Assembly: GCA_002305725.1 (NCBI GenBank)
Contig: DBQM01000037.1
Span: 1-64,000 of the forward strand
DNA: 64,000 bases
Reading direction: 5' to 3'
From: Ruminococcus sp. UBA1394
GTDB lineage: Bacteria; Bacillota; Clostridia; Oscillospirales; Ruminococcaceae
Under the pieces are notes generated by a model that was given only the letters and a program-made list of their open reading frames with translations, searched no databases and was not told the DNA's origin. The position numbers and the translations under genes are program-made. This document shows, one piece after another, positions 1-6,974 of this stretch; the stretch's first letter is position 1, and each line of letters begins with the position of its first letter.

Positions 1-6
1 GAGTTT

Positions 7-432
7 TTAGAGATGCCCAATTGTAATCTTATCACACAAAGAACAGTACAGCAGAGGATCTTGGGAAGATAAAGCCAGCATATATTCTCCCGGGTTAATC
101 GGACCAATCATCTTAAGTTTAATCTGGCTGTTGCCCTTTATTTCATCTTCCACCTCATCGCCCACTGCATTATACAGTTTAATATACAGCGTGTAGTATT
201 TTACTTCCTTTGTTCCCATATATTTATGTGCCCAAAGGAACTGTAAACCGCCTGCAGAATTACTTTCTGCCATGTAGAATAATGGATCATCAGGAAAAAC
301 TTCGCTTTCTTGAATTACCTGATATTCTTCAGTTGTTTGTGAATTATTTTCTTCTGATGAAGCGCAGCCGCTAAGGACAGCAGCTGCCATTATAATTCCT
401 GTAAATAATGCTGTAAATTTCCTCTTAGTCAT
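7..432 (-). CDS. Hypothetical lipoprotein
   Basis: The 141-residue product starts with a basic n-region and a hydrophobic stretch ending in the lipobox LSGC, so it should be an exported, lipid-anchored protein with its Cys near residue 23. A short Glu/Ser/Thr-rich linker follows, then a compact domain rich in beta-prone segments (about residues 50-138) containing two Cys close together near the C-terminus. An AGAGGAG ribosome binding site lies about 8 nt before the ATG. The membrane-protein gene upstream on the same strand ends only 20 nt away, so the two are probably co-transcribed. I do not recognise the family; the lipoprotein call rests on the signal only. Confidence 0.75.
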   Translation of the reverse strand: MTKRKFTALFTGIIMAAAVLSGCASSEENNSQTTEEYQVIQESEVFPDDPLFYMAESNSAGGLQFLWAHKYMGTKEVKYYTLYIKLYNAVGDEVEDEIKGNSQIKLKMIGPINPGEYMLALSSQDPLLYCSLCDKITIGHL

Positions 433-452
433 TTTTCTCTCCTCTTTGGTTA

Positions 453-746
453 TTATTTGTTTTCCTGCCTTTTTGCAATCGCTTTAAACAGGCTTAAACC
501 GAAAAATGCAAACATAAAGATACCTGCACATATCATAAAAGCATTTGCGAATTTTTCCATCATATCTCCCAGAGCTACTATACTGCTTGTGGCGGCTTTT
601 GTGGCACCGTATATCTCTGTGTAAAAATCTGCTCCGAATGTGATTTTGTCAAGGTAACTGTGACCACAAAAACTTATACCGCCTATTCCCAGTATCAGTG
701 AATATATACCTGCTGCCTGACCGATAATACAGTAAATCAGCTGCAT
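453..746 (-). CDS. Small membrane protein, possibly N-terminally truncated
   Basis: This 97-residue reading frame has two hydrophobic segments (about residues 2-26 and 66-88) around a hydrophilic middle with the phrase FGADFYTEIYGAT, which I associate with small uncharacterised clostridial membrane proteins. The frame stays open a further 490 nt upstream, but that part is antisense to an antiporter remnant and has the composition of a shadow frame, so I place the start at the ATG at 746. No convincing Shine-Dalgarno precedes it. The original 5' end may have been removed by the rearrangement that also truncated the antiporter. It probably shares a transcript with the lipoprotein gene 20 nt downstream. 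Confidence 0.5.
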   Translation of the reverse strand: MQLIYCIIGQAAGIYSLILGIGGISFCGHSYLDKITFGADFYTEIYGATKAATSSIVALGDMMEKFANAFMICAGIFMFAFFGLSLFKAIAKRQENK

Positions 747-788
747 TATAAATGTGATCTTTTTTGGCTGGCTGGCAGATATTTCTGA

Positions 789-1217
789 CGGGCTGTTGTC
801 ACATTTACAGAACTCGCATACCTTGGTGTTGCCATGATAATAGTTATACTGAATCTTGGCGCTCCGCTGGACTATCATGCGGTGCTTGGCGCAGGACTGT
901 TTACTGTTATTTATATTCTGGCAAGAGGTGCAGGAAAATATTTCGGCGCAAGGACAGGTGCAAAAATTACGGGTATGCCGGAAACTGTTCAGAAATATCT
1001 GGGATTTACTCTGCTGCCTCATTCGGGGGTATCCCTTGTGTTTACCGGAATAGCGGTATCTGTTCTTGCTGACGCCGCACCCGAATGTACAAGAATTATT
1101 CAGGGAACGATTGCAGCGGCGGCAGTCATAAATGAAATTATTGCTGTAATTGCAGCGAAAAAAGGATTTGAGTGGGCAGGAGAACTCTCCTGTGTAAATA
1201 AAACACAAGGCAGTTAG
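789..1217 (+). pseudogene. 5'-truncated cation/proton antiporter remnant
   Basis: After an in-frame TGA at 786-788 the frame encodes about 142 residues that look like only the C-terminal membrane half of a Kef/Nhe-type antiporter. It has closely packed hydrophobic helices, a Gly-rich stretch with KYFGARTGAK, the phrase LPHSGVSL, and a final helix ending in an Ala/Lys-rich tail. Family members have several hundred residues, so the transporter core is missing. There is no good start site: the first ATG (834) lies inside a membrane helix and lacks an RBS. The 3' end runs into a repeat A element, which supplies the stop codon. I infer a decayed gene cut on the 5' side. Confidence 0.7.
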
Positions 1218-1273
1218 CGGCTTTCGCTTTTGCCGCACATCCGTATGACAATAATTATGCGGTATTGCCTTAA
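1211..1273 (-). repeat. Repeat A, degenerate copy upstream of the MATE gene
   Basis: This is the same palindromic family as 17592-17771 and 48681-48759, in reverse orientation. The right end (ATAATTATGCGGTATTGCC then TTAA) is intact and matches the other copies. The left terminal repeat is eroded where it meets the antiporter remnant. It ends 15 nt before the MATE start codon, so any promoter for that gene must lie in or before it. Confidence 0.75.
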
Positions 1274-1288
1274 AGTGCAGGTGAAAAA

Positions 1289-2662
1289 ATGAGAGATAAA
1301 ACTTTATATAAAAGAGCGCTGATGCTTGCCGTGCCGATGATGATACAAAACGGCATCACAAACATGGTGAGCCTTATAGACAACGTCATGGTCGGAAGTC
1401 TGGGTACTGAGGCTATGACTGCTGTTTCAATTGTGGGACAGCTGATTTTTGTATTTAACCTTGCAATTTTCGGCGGACTGTCCGGTCCGGGAATTTACGG
1501 TGCACAGTATTTCGGACAGAACAACACAGAGGGTTTCAGAAACACATTCCGCATGAAGCACTGGATATGCGGTATTGCGCTTTTAGCCGGACTTGCAGTA
1601 TTCATATTCGGCGGCGAAACGCTTATTGGTCTGTACCTCCACGGCGAAAGCAATACGGTTGATCCGAAACTTACCATGCATTATGCAAAGCAGTACCTTT
1701 CAATCATGCTTGCGGGACTGCCTCCCTTTGTTATCACGCAGATATATGCAAGTAGTCTGCGTGAATCCGGCGACAGCGTAAAGCCTATGGTGGGTGGACT
1801 TGCCTCAGTCGCTGTTGATATCGTCCTGAACTATATGCTGATTTACGGCCGTTTCGGATTTCCGGAGCTTGGGGTACGGGGTGCCGCCATTGCAACAGTC
1901 CTTGCAAGATTTGCTGAAATGCTTATTGTTATAGTCTGGGCGTTTGCCAGAAAGAAAAAGCATACATTTTTACAGGGAATCTACCGTACATTGCTTGTTC
2001 CTAAAGAGCTTGCCGGCATGATAATAAAAAAGGGAGTACCCATATTCTTCAACGAATTTATGTGGGCTGGCGCAATGGCTGCGCTGACTCAGTGCTACTC
2101 AACAAGAGGTCTTGAAATTGTTGCCGGACTGAACATTTCAAACGCACTCTGCAATCTGCTGAATGTGGTATTTGTGGCGCTGGGTTCGGCTGTTGGAATA
2201 CTGATAGGACAGACTCTCGGTGCGTCGCAGTATGAAAAGGCGCAGAAGGATTCGTTTAAGCTTATGTGGTTTACCGGAGCGGTCTGCGTTGTGCTTATGG
2301 CAGCGCTGATTGCAGTTTCGGGAGTATTTCCGGAATTTTATGACACGTCTGGCGAGGTGAAGTGGTACGGTCAGCGGTTTATCATTATAACTGCGCTGTA
2401 TTTTCCGGTGCAGGGATTTTTGAATGCTTTGTATTTCACATTGCGTTCCGGCGGAAAAACCCTTGTCACATTCCTGTTTGACAGCGTGTATTCATGGACT
2501 GTCACTCTGCCTGTCGCTTTGCTGCTGTGCTTTCTGACGAATCTTTCGATTTTCTGGGTGTATGCGATAGTGCAGTCGGCGGATATTATCAAGGTTATAG
2601 TGGGGTATGTGCTTATTAAAAAGGGTGTATGGATAAGCAATCTCGTAGAGGAAAACGCTTAA
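1289..2662 (+). CDS. MATE family multidrug/Na+ antiporter
   Basis: The 457-residue polytopic membrane protein has the MATE layout: two homologous halves of about six helices each. The first half carries the phrase NMVSLIDNVMVGSLG near residue 27, and the second half repeats the pattern from about residue 245. Length fits the family (about 450). MATE proteins export cationic drugs or metabolites in exchange for Na+ or H+; the substrate cannot be told from sequence. The ATG at 1289 follows AGGTG at a usable spacing. The gene is monocistronic, sits just after a repeat A copy, and ends at a strong terminator shared with the convergent FeoB-associated gene. Confidence 0.9.
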   Translation: MRDKTLYKRALMLAVPMMIQNGITNMVSLIDNVMVGSLGTEAMTAVSIVGQLIFVFNLAIFGGLSGPGIYGAQYFGQNNTEGFRNTFRMKHWICGIALLAGLAVFIFGGETLIGLYLHGESNTVDPKLTMHYAKQYLSIMLAGLPPFVITQIYASSLRESGDSVKPMVGGLASVAVDIVLNYMLIYGRFGFPELGVRGAAIATVLARFAEMLIVIVWAFARKKKHTFLQGIYRTLLVPKELAGMIIKKGVPIFFNEFMWAGAMAALTQCYSTRGLEIVAGLNISNALCNLLNVVFVALGSAVGILIGQTLGASQYEKAQKDSFKLMWFTGAVCVVLMAALIAVSGVFPEFYDTSGEVKWYGQRFIIITALYFPVQGFLNALYFTLRSGGKTLVTFLFDSVYSWTVTLPVALLLCFLTNLSIFWVYAIVQSADIIKVIVGYVLIKKGVWISNLVEENA

Positions 2663-2663
2663 A

Positions 2664-2699
2664 ACAAGAACCTGTACCGATAGAGGTACAGGTTCTTAT
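2664..2699. terminator. Bidirectional terminator between MATE gene and FeoB-associated gene
   Basis: A perfect stem (AAGAACCTGTACC with GGTACAGGTTCTT) around a 5-nt loop lies between two convergent genes. It can terminate in both directions and overlaps the last codons of the minus-strand gene. Confidence 0.85.
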
Positions 2700-2872
2700 T
2701 GTTTGTTTTTGTGACATACAGAAGAATTCGGACAGCCGTAGCAATTGCACCCGCAGGATGATTTTCCGGCTTTTTTGTTCTTATAAAGCTTTCTGACAAC
2801 AAGAATAATTGCTGCTGCCAGTATCAGCGAAACGATTATCGTTGCAAGATTTTCAGAGAGAAATTCAGCCAT
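2696..2872 (-). CDS. FeoB-associated Cys-rich membrane protein
   Basis: This 58-residue protein has one N-terminal membrane helix (about residues 9-28), a Lys-rich stretch and a short tail with five Cys in a CGCNCYGC...C arrangement. That is the signature of the FeoB-associated Cys-rich peptides, thought to help the ferrous iron transporter FeoB. No feoA or feoB is present in the window, so this copy is away from its usual partner. I start at the ATG at 2872, 8 nt after AAAGGAG, rather than at an upstream in-frame ATG without an RBS. The role in iron handling is family knowledge only. Confidence 0.8.
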   Translation of the reverse strand: MAEFLSENLATIIVSLILAAAIILVVRKLYKNKKAGKSSCGCNCYGCPNSSVCHKNKQ

Positions 2873-2894
2873 TTTAAGTACTCCTTTACGCTGC

Positions 2895-3018
2895 AATTAT
2901 AGCATATTCTTTAGATTATGCTATAATTGTCCGATATGCAGGGAGCAAATCTTTGATTTGCATATCTGCAAGGACATTAAAAAAATTAATAAATGCTGTG
3001 CATTTATTATAGCATAAA
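2895..3018 (-). repeat. Repeat B, divergent copy (reverse orientation)
   Basis: Terminal hairpins (AATTATAGCATA with TATGCTATAATT at 2895-2928, and AATAAATGC with GCATTTATT at about 2988-3008) flank a core. In family orientation the core reads TTGCAG...GCAAAT...ATTTGC...CTGCAT. The primary sequence differs from other B copies, but every helix is kept by paired changes. It lies just upstream of the FeoB-associated gene. Confidence 0.75.
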
Positions 3019-3068
3019 TATTCCGTATTATCAAGATTTATATTTTGAAATGTACGGAAATTTACAAT

Positions 3069-3138
3069 GTAGGGGCGACCATCGGTCGACCGTGAATTTA
3101 TGCGTTTTTTTATTCGGGCGAGCAATGCTCGCCCCTAC
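3069..3138. repeat. Repeat C, hairpin pair copy 1
   Basis: Two palindromes (GTAGGGGCGACC...GGTCGACCG and CGGGCGAGC...GCTCGCCCCTAC) are separated by about 22 AT-rich bases and arranged head to head. The same paired structure recurs at 4899-4971 and 5870-5938. Confidence 0.8.
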
Positions 3139-3197
3139 TTGAAATATATGCTATAAGATTTTTCGTGATATGATATTGTTTTGAAATATTATGTTAT

Positions 3198-3212
3198 TTT
3201 AACATTGTTAAA
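3198..3212. promoter_or_regulatory. Candidate operator at hydrogenase promoter
   Basis: The perfect palindrome TTTAACATTGTTAAA ends 3 nt before the -35 box of the hydrogenase promoter. Its position suits a repressor or activator site. The half-sites resemble redox-regulator half-sites, but order and spacing do not match the classical Rex operator. Confidence 0.4.
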
Positions 3213-3215
3213 CTC

Positions 3216-3244
3216 TTGACAAACTTTTATTTTGAGTATAAAAT
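3216..3244 (+). promoter_or_regulatory. SigA-type promoter of hydrogenase gene
   Basis: TTGACA (3216-3221) and TAAAAT (3239-3244) are separated by 17 nt, about 55 nt upstream of the hydrogenase start codon. Confidence 0.65.
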
Positions 3245-3299
3245 ATATATAACGATTACAGGCGAAAACTTTTTTAATAATCGAAAGGGGATTTTAGCA

Positions 3300-4823
3300 A
3301 TGGATATGAAAAGCGTTTATTCTTCTGTTACTGATATCAGAAGAAAGGTTTTTACAGAGGTTGCAAGGCTTGCCTATGAGGGCGGCGATTACAGGGAGAA
3401 AATCGTAAACCTGCCTTATAAAATTGTACCGGGAAAGGTTGCGGTCTACCGTGAATCCATCTTCCTTGAGAGAGCTATCGTTGAGGAAAGACTGCGTCTT
3501 GCTATCGGACTTCCGCTCAGACCAATTGATCAGCATGAATCCGTTTCTGAGGGAATAGACGAATCGGCAATTGCAGAAAAGTACTACGACCCGCCGCTTA
3601 TAAACATAATAAATTTTGCCTGCAATGCCTGTCCGGAAGCGCATTATCATGTAACCGACTGCTGTCAGGGCTGTCTGGCTCATCCATGCAAGGAGATATG
3701 CCCGAAGGGTGCAATTGAAATTATTCACGGAAAGTCACATATTGACCAGTCAAAATGTGTAAAGTGCGGAAGATGTCAGAGTGTATGTCCTTATAATGCA
3801 ATAAATAAAATGGAAAGACCGTGCGCAAGAGCCTGCGGAATGTACGCTATCGGCTCGGACGAAAACGGAAAGGCAAAGATAGATTATGACAAGTGTGTTT
3901 CCTGCGGAATGTGTCTTGTAAACTGTCCTTTCGGTGCGATTGTTGACAAGGGACAGATTTTCCAGCTCATCCACGCCATGAAAACAGGCAAAAAAGTCAT
4001 TGCGCTTGTTGCTCCGGCATTTGTGGGACAGTTCGGCAAAAACGCCTCTCCGGAAAAGCTGACTGCCGCAATGCGCCGTCTGGGATTTGACAGCGTTGTG
4101 GAAGTTGCGATAGGTGCTGACCTCTGCGCAATCGAGGAGGCAAAGGACTTTATAAGAGAAGTACCGGCAAACCAGCCGTTTATGGCTACATCATGCTGTC
4201 CGTCATGGTCTGTAATGGCGAAGAAGGTGTTCCCGGAAATCGCTCCTTACATTTCAATGGCTATGACTCCTATGGTACTTACTGCAAGAATGGTGAAAAA
4301 GGAAAATCCTGACGCATATATTGCATTTATCGGACCGTGCGCCGCTAAAAAGCTGGAGGCAAGCAGACGTACAGTCCGCTCGGACGTTGACTTTGTACTT
4401 ACCTTTGAAGAGCTTATGGGAATGTTTGAGGCAAAGGACGTTAAGTTTGAGGATATTTCCGATGACGAAAACGTTGAACTCAACGAGGGTACCGGTTCCG
4501 GACGTAAGTTTGCTGTCAGCGGAGGAGTTGCCGCTGCTGTTGCCGACGTTATCAGAAAGCTTGACCCTGACCGTGAAATAAAGGTTGCGTCTGCGCAGGG
4601 ACTTAAAGAATGCCGCAAGCTTTTACAGCTTGCAAAGGCAGGCAAATACAACGGCTATCTGCTGGAGGGCATGGGCTGTCCGGGAGGATGTATAGCCGGT
4701 GCAGGAACGCTTCAGCCTGCGGACAAGTCAACTGCTATGGTAAACAAGTATGTTCAGCTTGCAGAAAAGCAGAATTCTCTTGATTCGGAATACAAGATAG
4801 AACTGGGACTGCTGCATGAGTAA
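3300..4823 (+). CDS. Monomeric [FeFe] hydrogenase, group B-like
   Basis: The 507-residue protein should catalyse reversible H2 formation with ferredoxin-level electrons in the cytoplasm. After an N-terminal region of about 110 residues comes a Cys-rich electron-transfer part with two consecutive ferredoxin-like [4Fe-4S] motifs (CVKCGRCQSVCP near residue 150 and CVSCGMCLVNCP near 200). The H-cluster domain shows the three expected motifs: TSCCPSW near 300, GPCAAKK near 345 and EGMGCPGGC near 456. This arrangement fits the group B enzymes of anaerobic Firmicutes rather than the longer group A type. I start at ATG 3300 after AAAGGGG; the frame is open further upstream but overlaps the promoter. 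The gene is monocistronic with its own promoter and terminator. No maturases are in the window. Confidence 0.9.
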   Translation: MDMKSVYSSVTDIRRKVFTEVARLAYEGGDYREKIVNLPYKIVPGKVAVYRESIFLERAIVEERLRLAIGLPLRPIDQHESVSEGIDESAIAEKYYDPPLINIINFACNACPEAHYHVTDCCQGCLAHPCKEICPKGAIEIIHGKSHIDQSKCVKCGRCQSVCPYNAINKMERPCARACGMYAIGSDENGKAKIDYDKCVSCGMCLVNCPFGAIVDKGQIFQLIHAMKTGKKVIALVAPAFVGQFGKNASPEKLTAAMRRLGFDSVVEVAIGADLCAIEEAKDFIREVPANQPFMATSCCPSWSVMAKKVFPEIAPYISMAMTPMVLTARMVKKENPDAYIAFIGPCAAKKLEASRRTVRSDVDFVLTFEELMGMFEAKDVKFEDISDDENVELNEGTGSGRKFAVSGGVAAAVADVIRKLDPDREIKVASAQGLKECRKLLQLAKAGKYNGYLLEGMGCPGGCIAGAGTLQPADKSTAMVNKYVQLAEKQNSLDSEYKIELGLLHE

Positions 4824-4840
4824 GTTTATATAAACATGAA

Positions 4841-4877
4841 AAAAGGACGCCCTGCAAGAGAGGGCGTCCTTCAGTTT
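4841..4877 (+). terminator. Terminator after hydrogenase gene
   Basis: Stem AAGGACGCCCT with AGGGCGTCCTT around a GCAAGAG loop, followed by a T-rich run. A related sequence, inverted, occurs at about 36698-36721. Confidence 0.8.
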
Positions 4878-4898
4878 GTCTAAAAAACTTAAAACTAA

Positions 4899-4971
4899 CG
4901 GGCGACCAATGGTCGCCCCTACAAATAACCCCATATTTTACGCTATCGTAGGGGCGAGCATTGCTCGCCCG
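4899..4971. repeat. Repeat C, hairpin pair copy 2
   Basis: Palindromes CGGGCGACC...GGTCGCCCCTAC (4899-4922) and GTAGGGGCGAGC...GCTCGCCCG (4948-4971) surround a 25-base AT-rich spacer. The inner base pairs differ between the two hairpins as a swapped pair (GACC/GGTC against GAGC/GCTC). Confidence 0.8.
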
Positions 4972-5045
4972 AATACTTAAATATGAACTATTTCTACAGT
5001 CTGAAGGAAGTCTGTAAAAGGACTTCCTTTTGTTTGGCATGAAAA

Positions 5046-5178
5046 TATAGTGAACGCAAAAAAGATTTTTACGTTCACTATGTTTATTTATTTTTATTGC
5101 CTCGCACATCCGCTTACTTCGTTCGCTCCGTGCGTATCGGCTAATAGTAAACAAAAAATAAATTTTTTGTTTACTATA
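5046..5178 (+). repeat. Repeat B, copy at 5.1 kb (forward)
   Basis: Hairpin TATAGTGAACGC/GCGTTCACTAT-like, an AT-rich spacer, core TCGCAC...GCTTAC TTC GTTCGC...GTGCGT, then hairpin ATAGTAAACA/TGTTTACTAT. The outer core stem has CGCAC/GTGCG where other copies have TGCAC/GTGCA, a compensating change. Confidence 0.85.
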
Positions 5179-5217
5179 AATATGCAGTAAAAACTTTGTT
5201 AAAAAAGCTGTATTTCT

Positions 5218-5246
5218 TTGACTAAGCGGTAAAAAGATGGTATAAT
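5218..5246 (+). promoter_or_regulatory. Strong promoter-like sequence pointing into comEB antisense
   Basis: TTGACT (5218-5223), a 17-nt spacer and TATAAT (5241-5246) on the plus strand. Downstream lies the 3' end of comEB on the opposite strand; the next plus-strand gene is rsmA at 5976. Confidence 0.5.
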
Positions 5247-5267
5247 AAAATTGTTGAATACGGCGTA

Positions 5268-5753
5268 TCAGTATCCCTCATGAATAATGGATTCATCGTT
5301 GTCTATCCAGCTTTCAACGTCGATTATTTTATACTCGTCATGGGTGATTCTTACAATAACCCTTGATATTCCCGCATTGATGATATATCTTTTGCACATC
5401 ATGCAAGGCTCGATATTGCCGTCGATTTCTCCTGTCTTTGCGTCATGGCAGGCAAGGTAAATATCTGAGCCTATAAGGTCGGAGCGTGATGCGGAGATTA
5501 TGGCGTTAGCCTCGGCGTGTACCGCACGGCAAAGCTCATAGCGCTGTCCTTTTGGAATGTTCAGCTTGTCACGGCTGCACTGTCCGGCGTCGGAACAGTT
5601 CATGCGTCCTCTTGGAGCGCCGTTGTATCCGGTTGAGATAATCTGGTCGTTTTTGACTATTATTGCGCCGAAATTTCTTCTTAAACAGGTGCTGCGTTCA
5701 AGGACGGTTTCGGCAATATCAAGATAATAATTTGTTTTGTCACGTCTTTTCAT
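5268..5753 (-). CDS. comEB: dCMP deaminase (ComEB family)
   Basis: This 161-residue zinc enzyme converts dCMP to dUMP for thymidylate synthesis. It carries the cytidine/deoxycytidylate deaminase signature: HAEANAI near residue 84, supplying the Zn-binding His and catalytic Glu, and PCMMCKR near 118, supplying the two Zn Cys. An N-terminal RNFGAIIVKND strand and a Cys-containing insert follow the dCMP deaminase pattern rather than free-nucleoside deaminases. I start at 5753, preceded by GGAGGAAATTT; a longer in-frame start at 5783 has no RBS. The gene has its own minus-strand promoter. It is linked in pathway terms to dut at 52 kb. The comE competence name is inherited from Bacillus and need not imply a role in DNA uptake. 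Confidence 0.9.
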   Translation of the reverse strand: MKRRDKTNYYLDIAETVLERSTCLRRNFGAIIVKNDQIISTGYNGAPRGRMNCSDAGQCSRDKLNIPKGQRYELCRAVHAEANAIISASRSDLIGSDIYLACHDAKTGEIDGNIEPCMMCKRYIINAGISRVIVRITHDEYKIIDVESWIDNDESIIHEGY

Positions 5754-5789
5754 AAATTTCCTCCGTGGAAATGGATTTATCATAATTTA

Positions 5790-5818
5790 ATTATATATAA
5801 TTTTTGTGGATTTTGCAA
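5790..5818 (-). promoter_or_regulatory. Promoter of comEB
   Basis: On the minus strand TTGCAA (5813-5818), a 17-nt spacer and TATAAT (5790-5795), about 37 nt upstream of the comEB start codon. Confidence 0.6.
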
Positions 5819-5869
5819 GAGTAAAAATCAAATGATTACATAAATTGATATTTGCGAAAAATAACTCTT

Positions 5870-5938
5870 GTAGGGGCGAACATTGCTCGCCCGAGTTGAA
5901 AAACATTAAATCTACGGGCGACCAATGGTCGCCCCTAC
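5870..5938. repeat. Repeat C, hairpin pair copy 3
   Basis: Palindromes GTAGGGGCGAAC...GCTCGCCCG and CGGGCGACC...GGTCGCCCCTAC surround a 21-base AT-rich spacer, just upstream of rsmA. The first palindrome has one unpaired position. Confidence 0.8.
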
Positions 5939-5975
5939 AAAAACCAATCAGTTTTGTATTAAAAAGGAAAAATAT

Positions 5976-6836
5976 ATGAAAAATCTTACGAATATTAATG
6001 TAGTAAAGGAACTGCTCGAAAAATACGGGTTCACCTTTTCAAAGGGACTGGGGCAGAATTTTCTCATAAACCCCTCAGTCTGCCCGAAAATTGCTGAATA
6101 CGGTCTGGCACAGGAGGGCTACGGCATACTTGAAATAGGTACGGGTTTCGGCACTCTTACGGCTGAACTTGCAAAACGTGCCGACAAGGTAACAGCGGTT
6201 GAGATAGACTCACGGCTTCTGCCGGTGCTTGAAGAAACACTCTCCGATTTTGACAATGTTCAAATAATAAATGACGACATCATGAAGGTCAATTTAACTG
6301 AACTTGTTGAAACTGAATTTGCCGGAATGAAAACCGCAGTATGTGCCAATCTCCCTTACTATATCACTTCTCCGGTCATAATGCTGCTGCTTGAAAGCGA
6401 GATACCTGTTGAGGCGATAACCGTTATGGTGCAGAAAGAGGCGGCTCAGCGGCTCTGTGCAAAGGTGGGGACAAGACAGGCAGGGGCGGTTACTGCCGCT
6501 GTGCAGTTCTACGGCAGGGCGGAAAAGCTTTTTGACGTTTCAAGGGGCAGTTTTATGCCAGCGCCGAAAGTTGATTCCGCTGTTATACAGATTCGTCCGG
6601 ACAATCATTACCGCAGCATGGTCAAAGACAAGGAACTGTTTTTCAGAGTTGTGAGAGGGGCGTTTTCACAGAGAAGAAAGACAATGGCAAATTCTCTCTC
6701 CTCAATGCTGGGACTTTCAAAGGAACAGCTTTATGACTGCATGGACAAAACCGGCATAGACAGAAACGTCAGAGCCGAACAGCTTTCAATGGAACAGCTT
6801 ATTGAGTTTTCCAATGAGCTTTCGGGAAATATCTGA
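5976..6836 (+). CDS. rsmA: 16S rRNA dimethyladenosine transferase RsmA/KsgA
   Basis: The 286-residue SAM-dependent enzyme dimethylates the two adjacent adenosines in the last helix of 16S rRNA during 30S maturation. Visible hallmarks are KGLGQNFL near residue 23, the SAM-binding LEIGTGFGTLT near 50, an acidic strand VEIDSRL near 76, and the catalytic NLPYYI near 125. A helical C-terminal RNA-binding domain (about 190-286) contains the family's GAFSQRRKT stretch. I chose ATG 5976 with AAAGGAAAA upstream; the frame extends into repeat C but without an RBS. It is monocistronic and is followed 138 nt later by spoIIE, which has its own promoter. Confidence 0.93.
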   Translation: MKNLTNINVVKELLEKYGFTFSKGLGQNFLINPSVCPKIAEYGLAQEGYGILEIGTGFGTLTAELAKRADKVTAVEIDSRLLPVLEETLSDFDNVQIINDDIMKVNLTELVETEFAGMKTAVCANLPYYITSPVIMLLLESEIPVEAITVMVQKEAAQRLCAKVGTRQAGAVTAAVQFYGRAEKLFDVSRGSFMPAPKVDSAVIQIRPDNHYRSMVKDKELFFRVVRGAFSQRRKTMANSLSSMLGLSKEQLYDCMDKTGIDRNVRAEQLSMEQLIEFSNELSGNI

Positions 6837-6875
6837 TTTTCCATAAATCCACCATTTCCCGTCCTTAATTTATTC

Positions 6876-6914
6876 TGCCGATTGACATTTATTTACTGAC
6901 TTATAGCTTATAAT
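6876..6914 (+). promoter_or_regulatory. spoIIE promoter with Spo0A-type 21-bp spacing
   Basis: TTGACA (6882-6887) and TATAAT (6909-6914) are both perfect but 21 nt apart, too far for ordinary SigA use. TGCCGAT (6876-6882), one mismatch from the Spo0A box TGNCGAA, overlaps the -35 box. In Bacillus the Spo0A-activated spoIIE and spoIIG promoters have the same unusual long spacing. Confidence 0.6.
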
Positions 6915-6974
6915 AAAAGAATACTGAAAAAGCAGACGGCTTTGGGAAGTAAATAAAAAACAGGTGGTTAAAAA

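Larger units (their letters stand above)
3019..3215. other. Intergenic region upstream of hydrogenase
   Basis: This contains a repeat C pair (3069-3138) and AT-rich sequence leading into the hydrogenase promoter. An antisense open frame across the repeats has repeat-derived composition and no RBS, so I see no gene. Confidence 0.6.
4878..5267. other. Repeat-filled intergenic region between convergent genes
   Basis: The 390 bases between the hydrogenase terminator and comEB hold repeat C copy 2, a full repeat B copy and a strong promoter-like sequence at 5218-5246. No open frame here has an RBS or protein-like composition. Confidence 0.65.

Noticed and set aside
747..1238. Upstream extension of the minus-strand membrane protein frame
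   Set aside because: It is antisense to the antiporter remnant, rich in Cys/Ser/Asn as shadow frames are, and has no start signal. A possible single CxxC is not a full zinc ribbon.
2916..3125. Open frame of 69 codons on the minus strand
   Set aside because: It runs through repeats B and C, has no RBS, and its sequence follows the repeat arms.
3181..3215. Rex operator upstream of the hydrogenase gene
   Set aside because: Half-sites TGTTA/TAACA are present, but spacing and order do not match the TTGTTAAnnnnTTAACAA-type consensus.
3069..5938. CRISPR array from the recurring short palindromes
   Set aside because: Repeats are not regularly spaced, there are no unique spacers of constant length and no cas genes.
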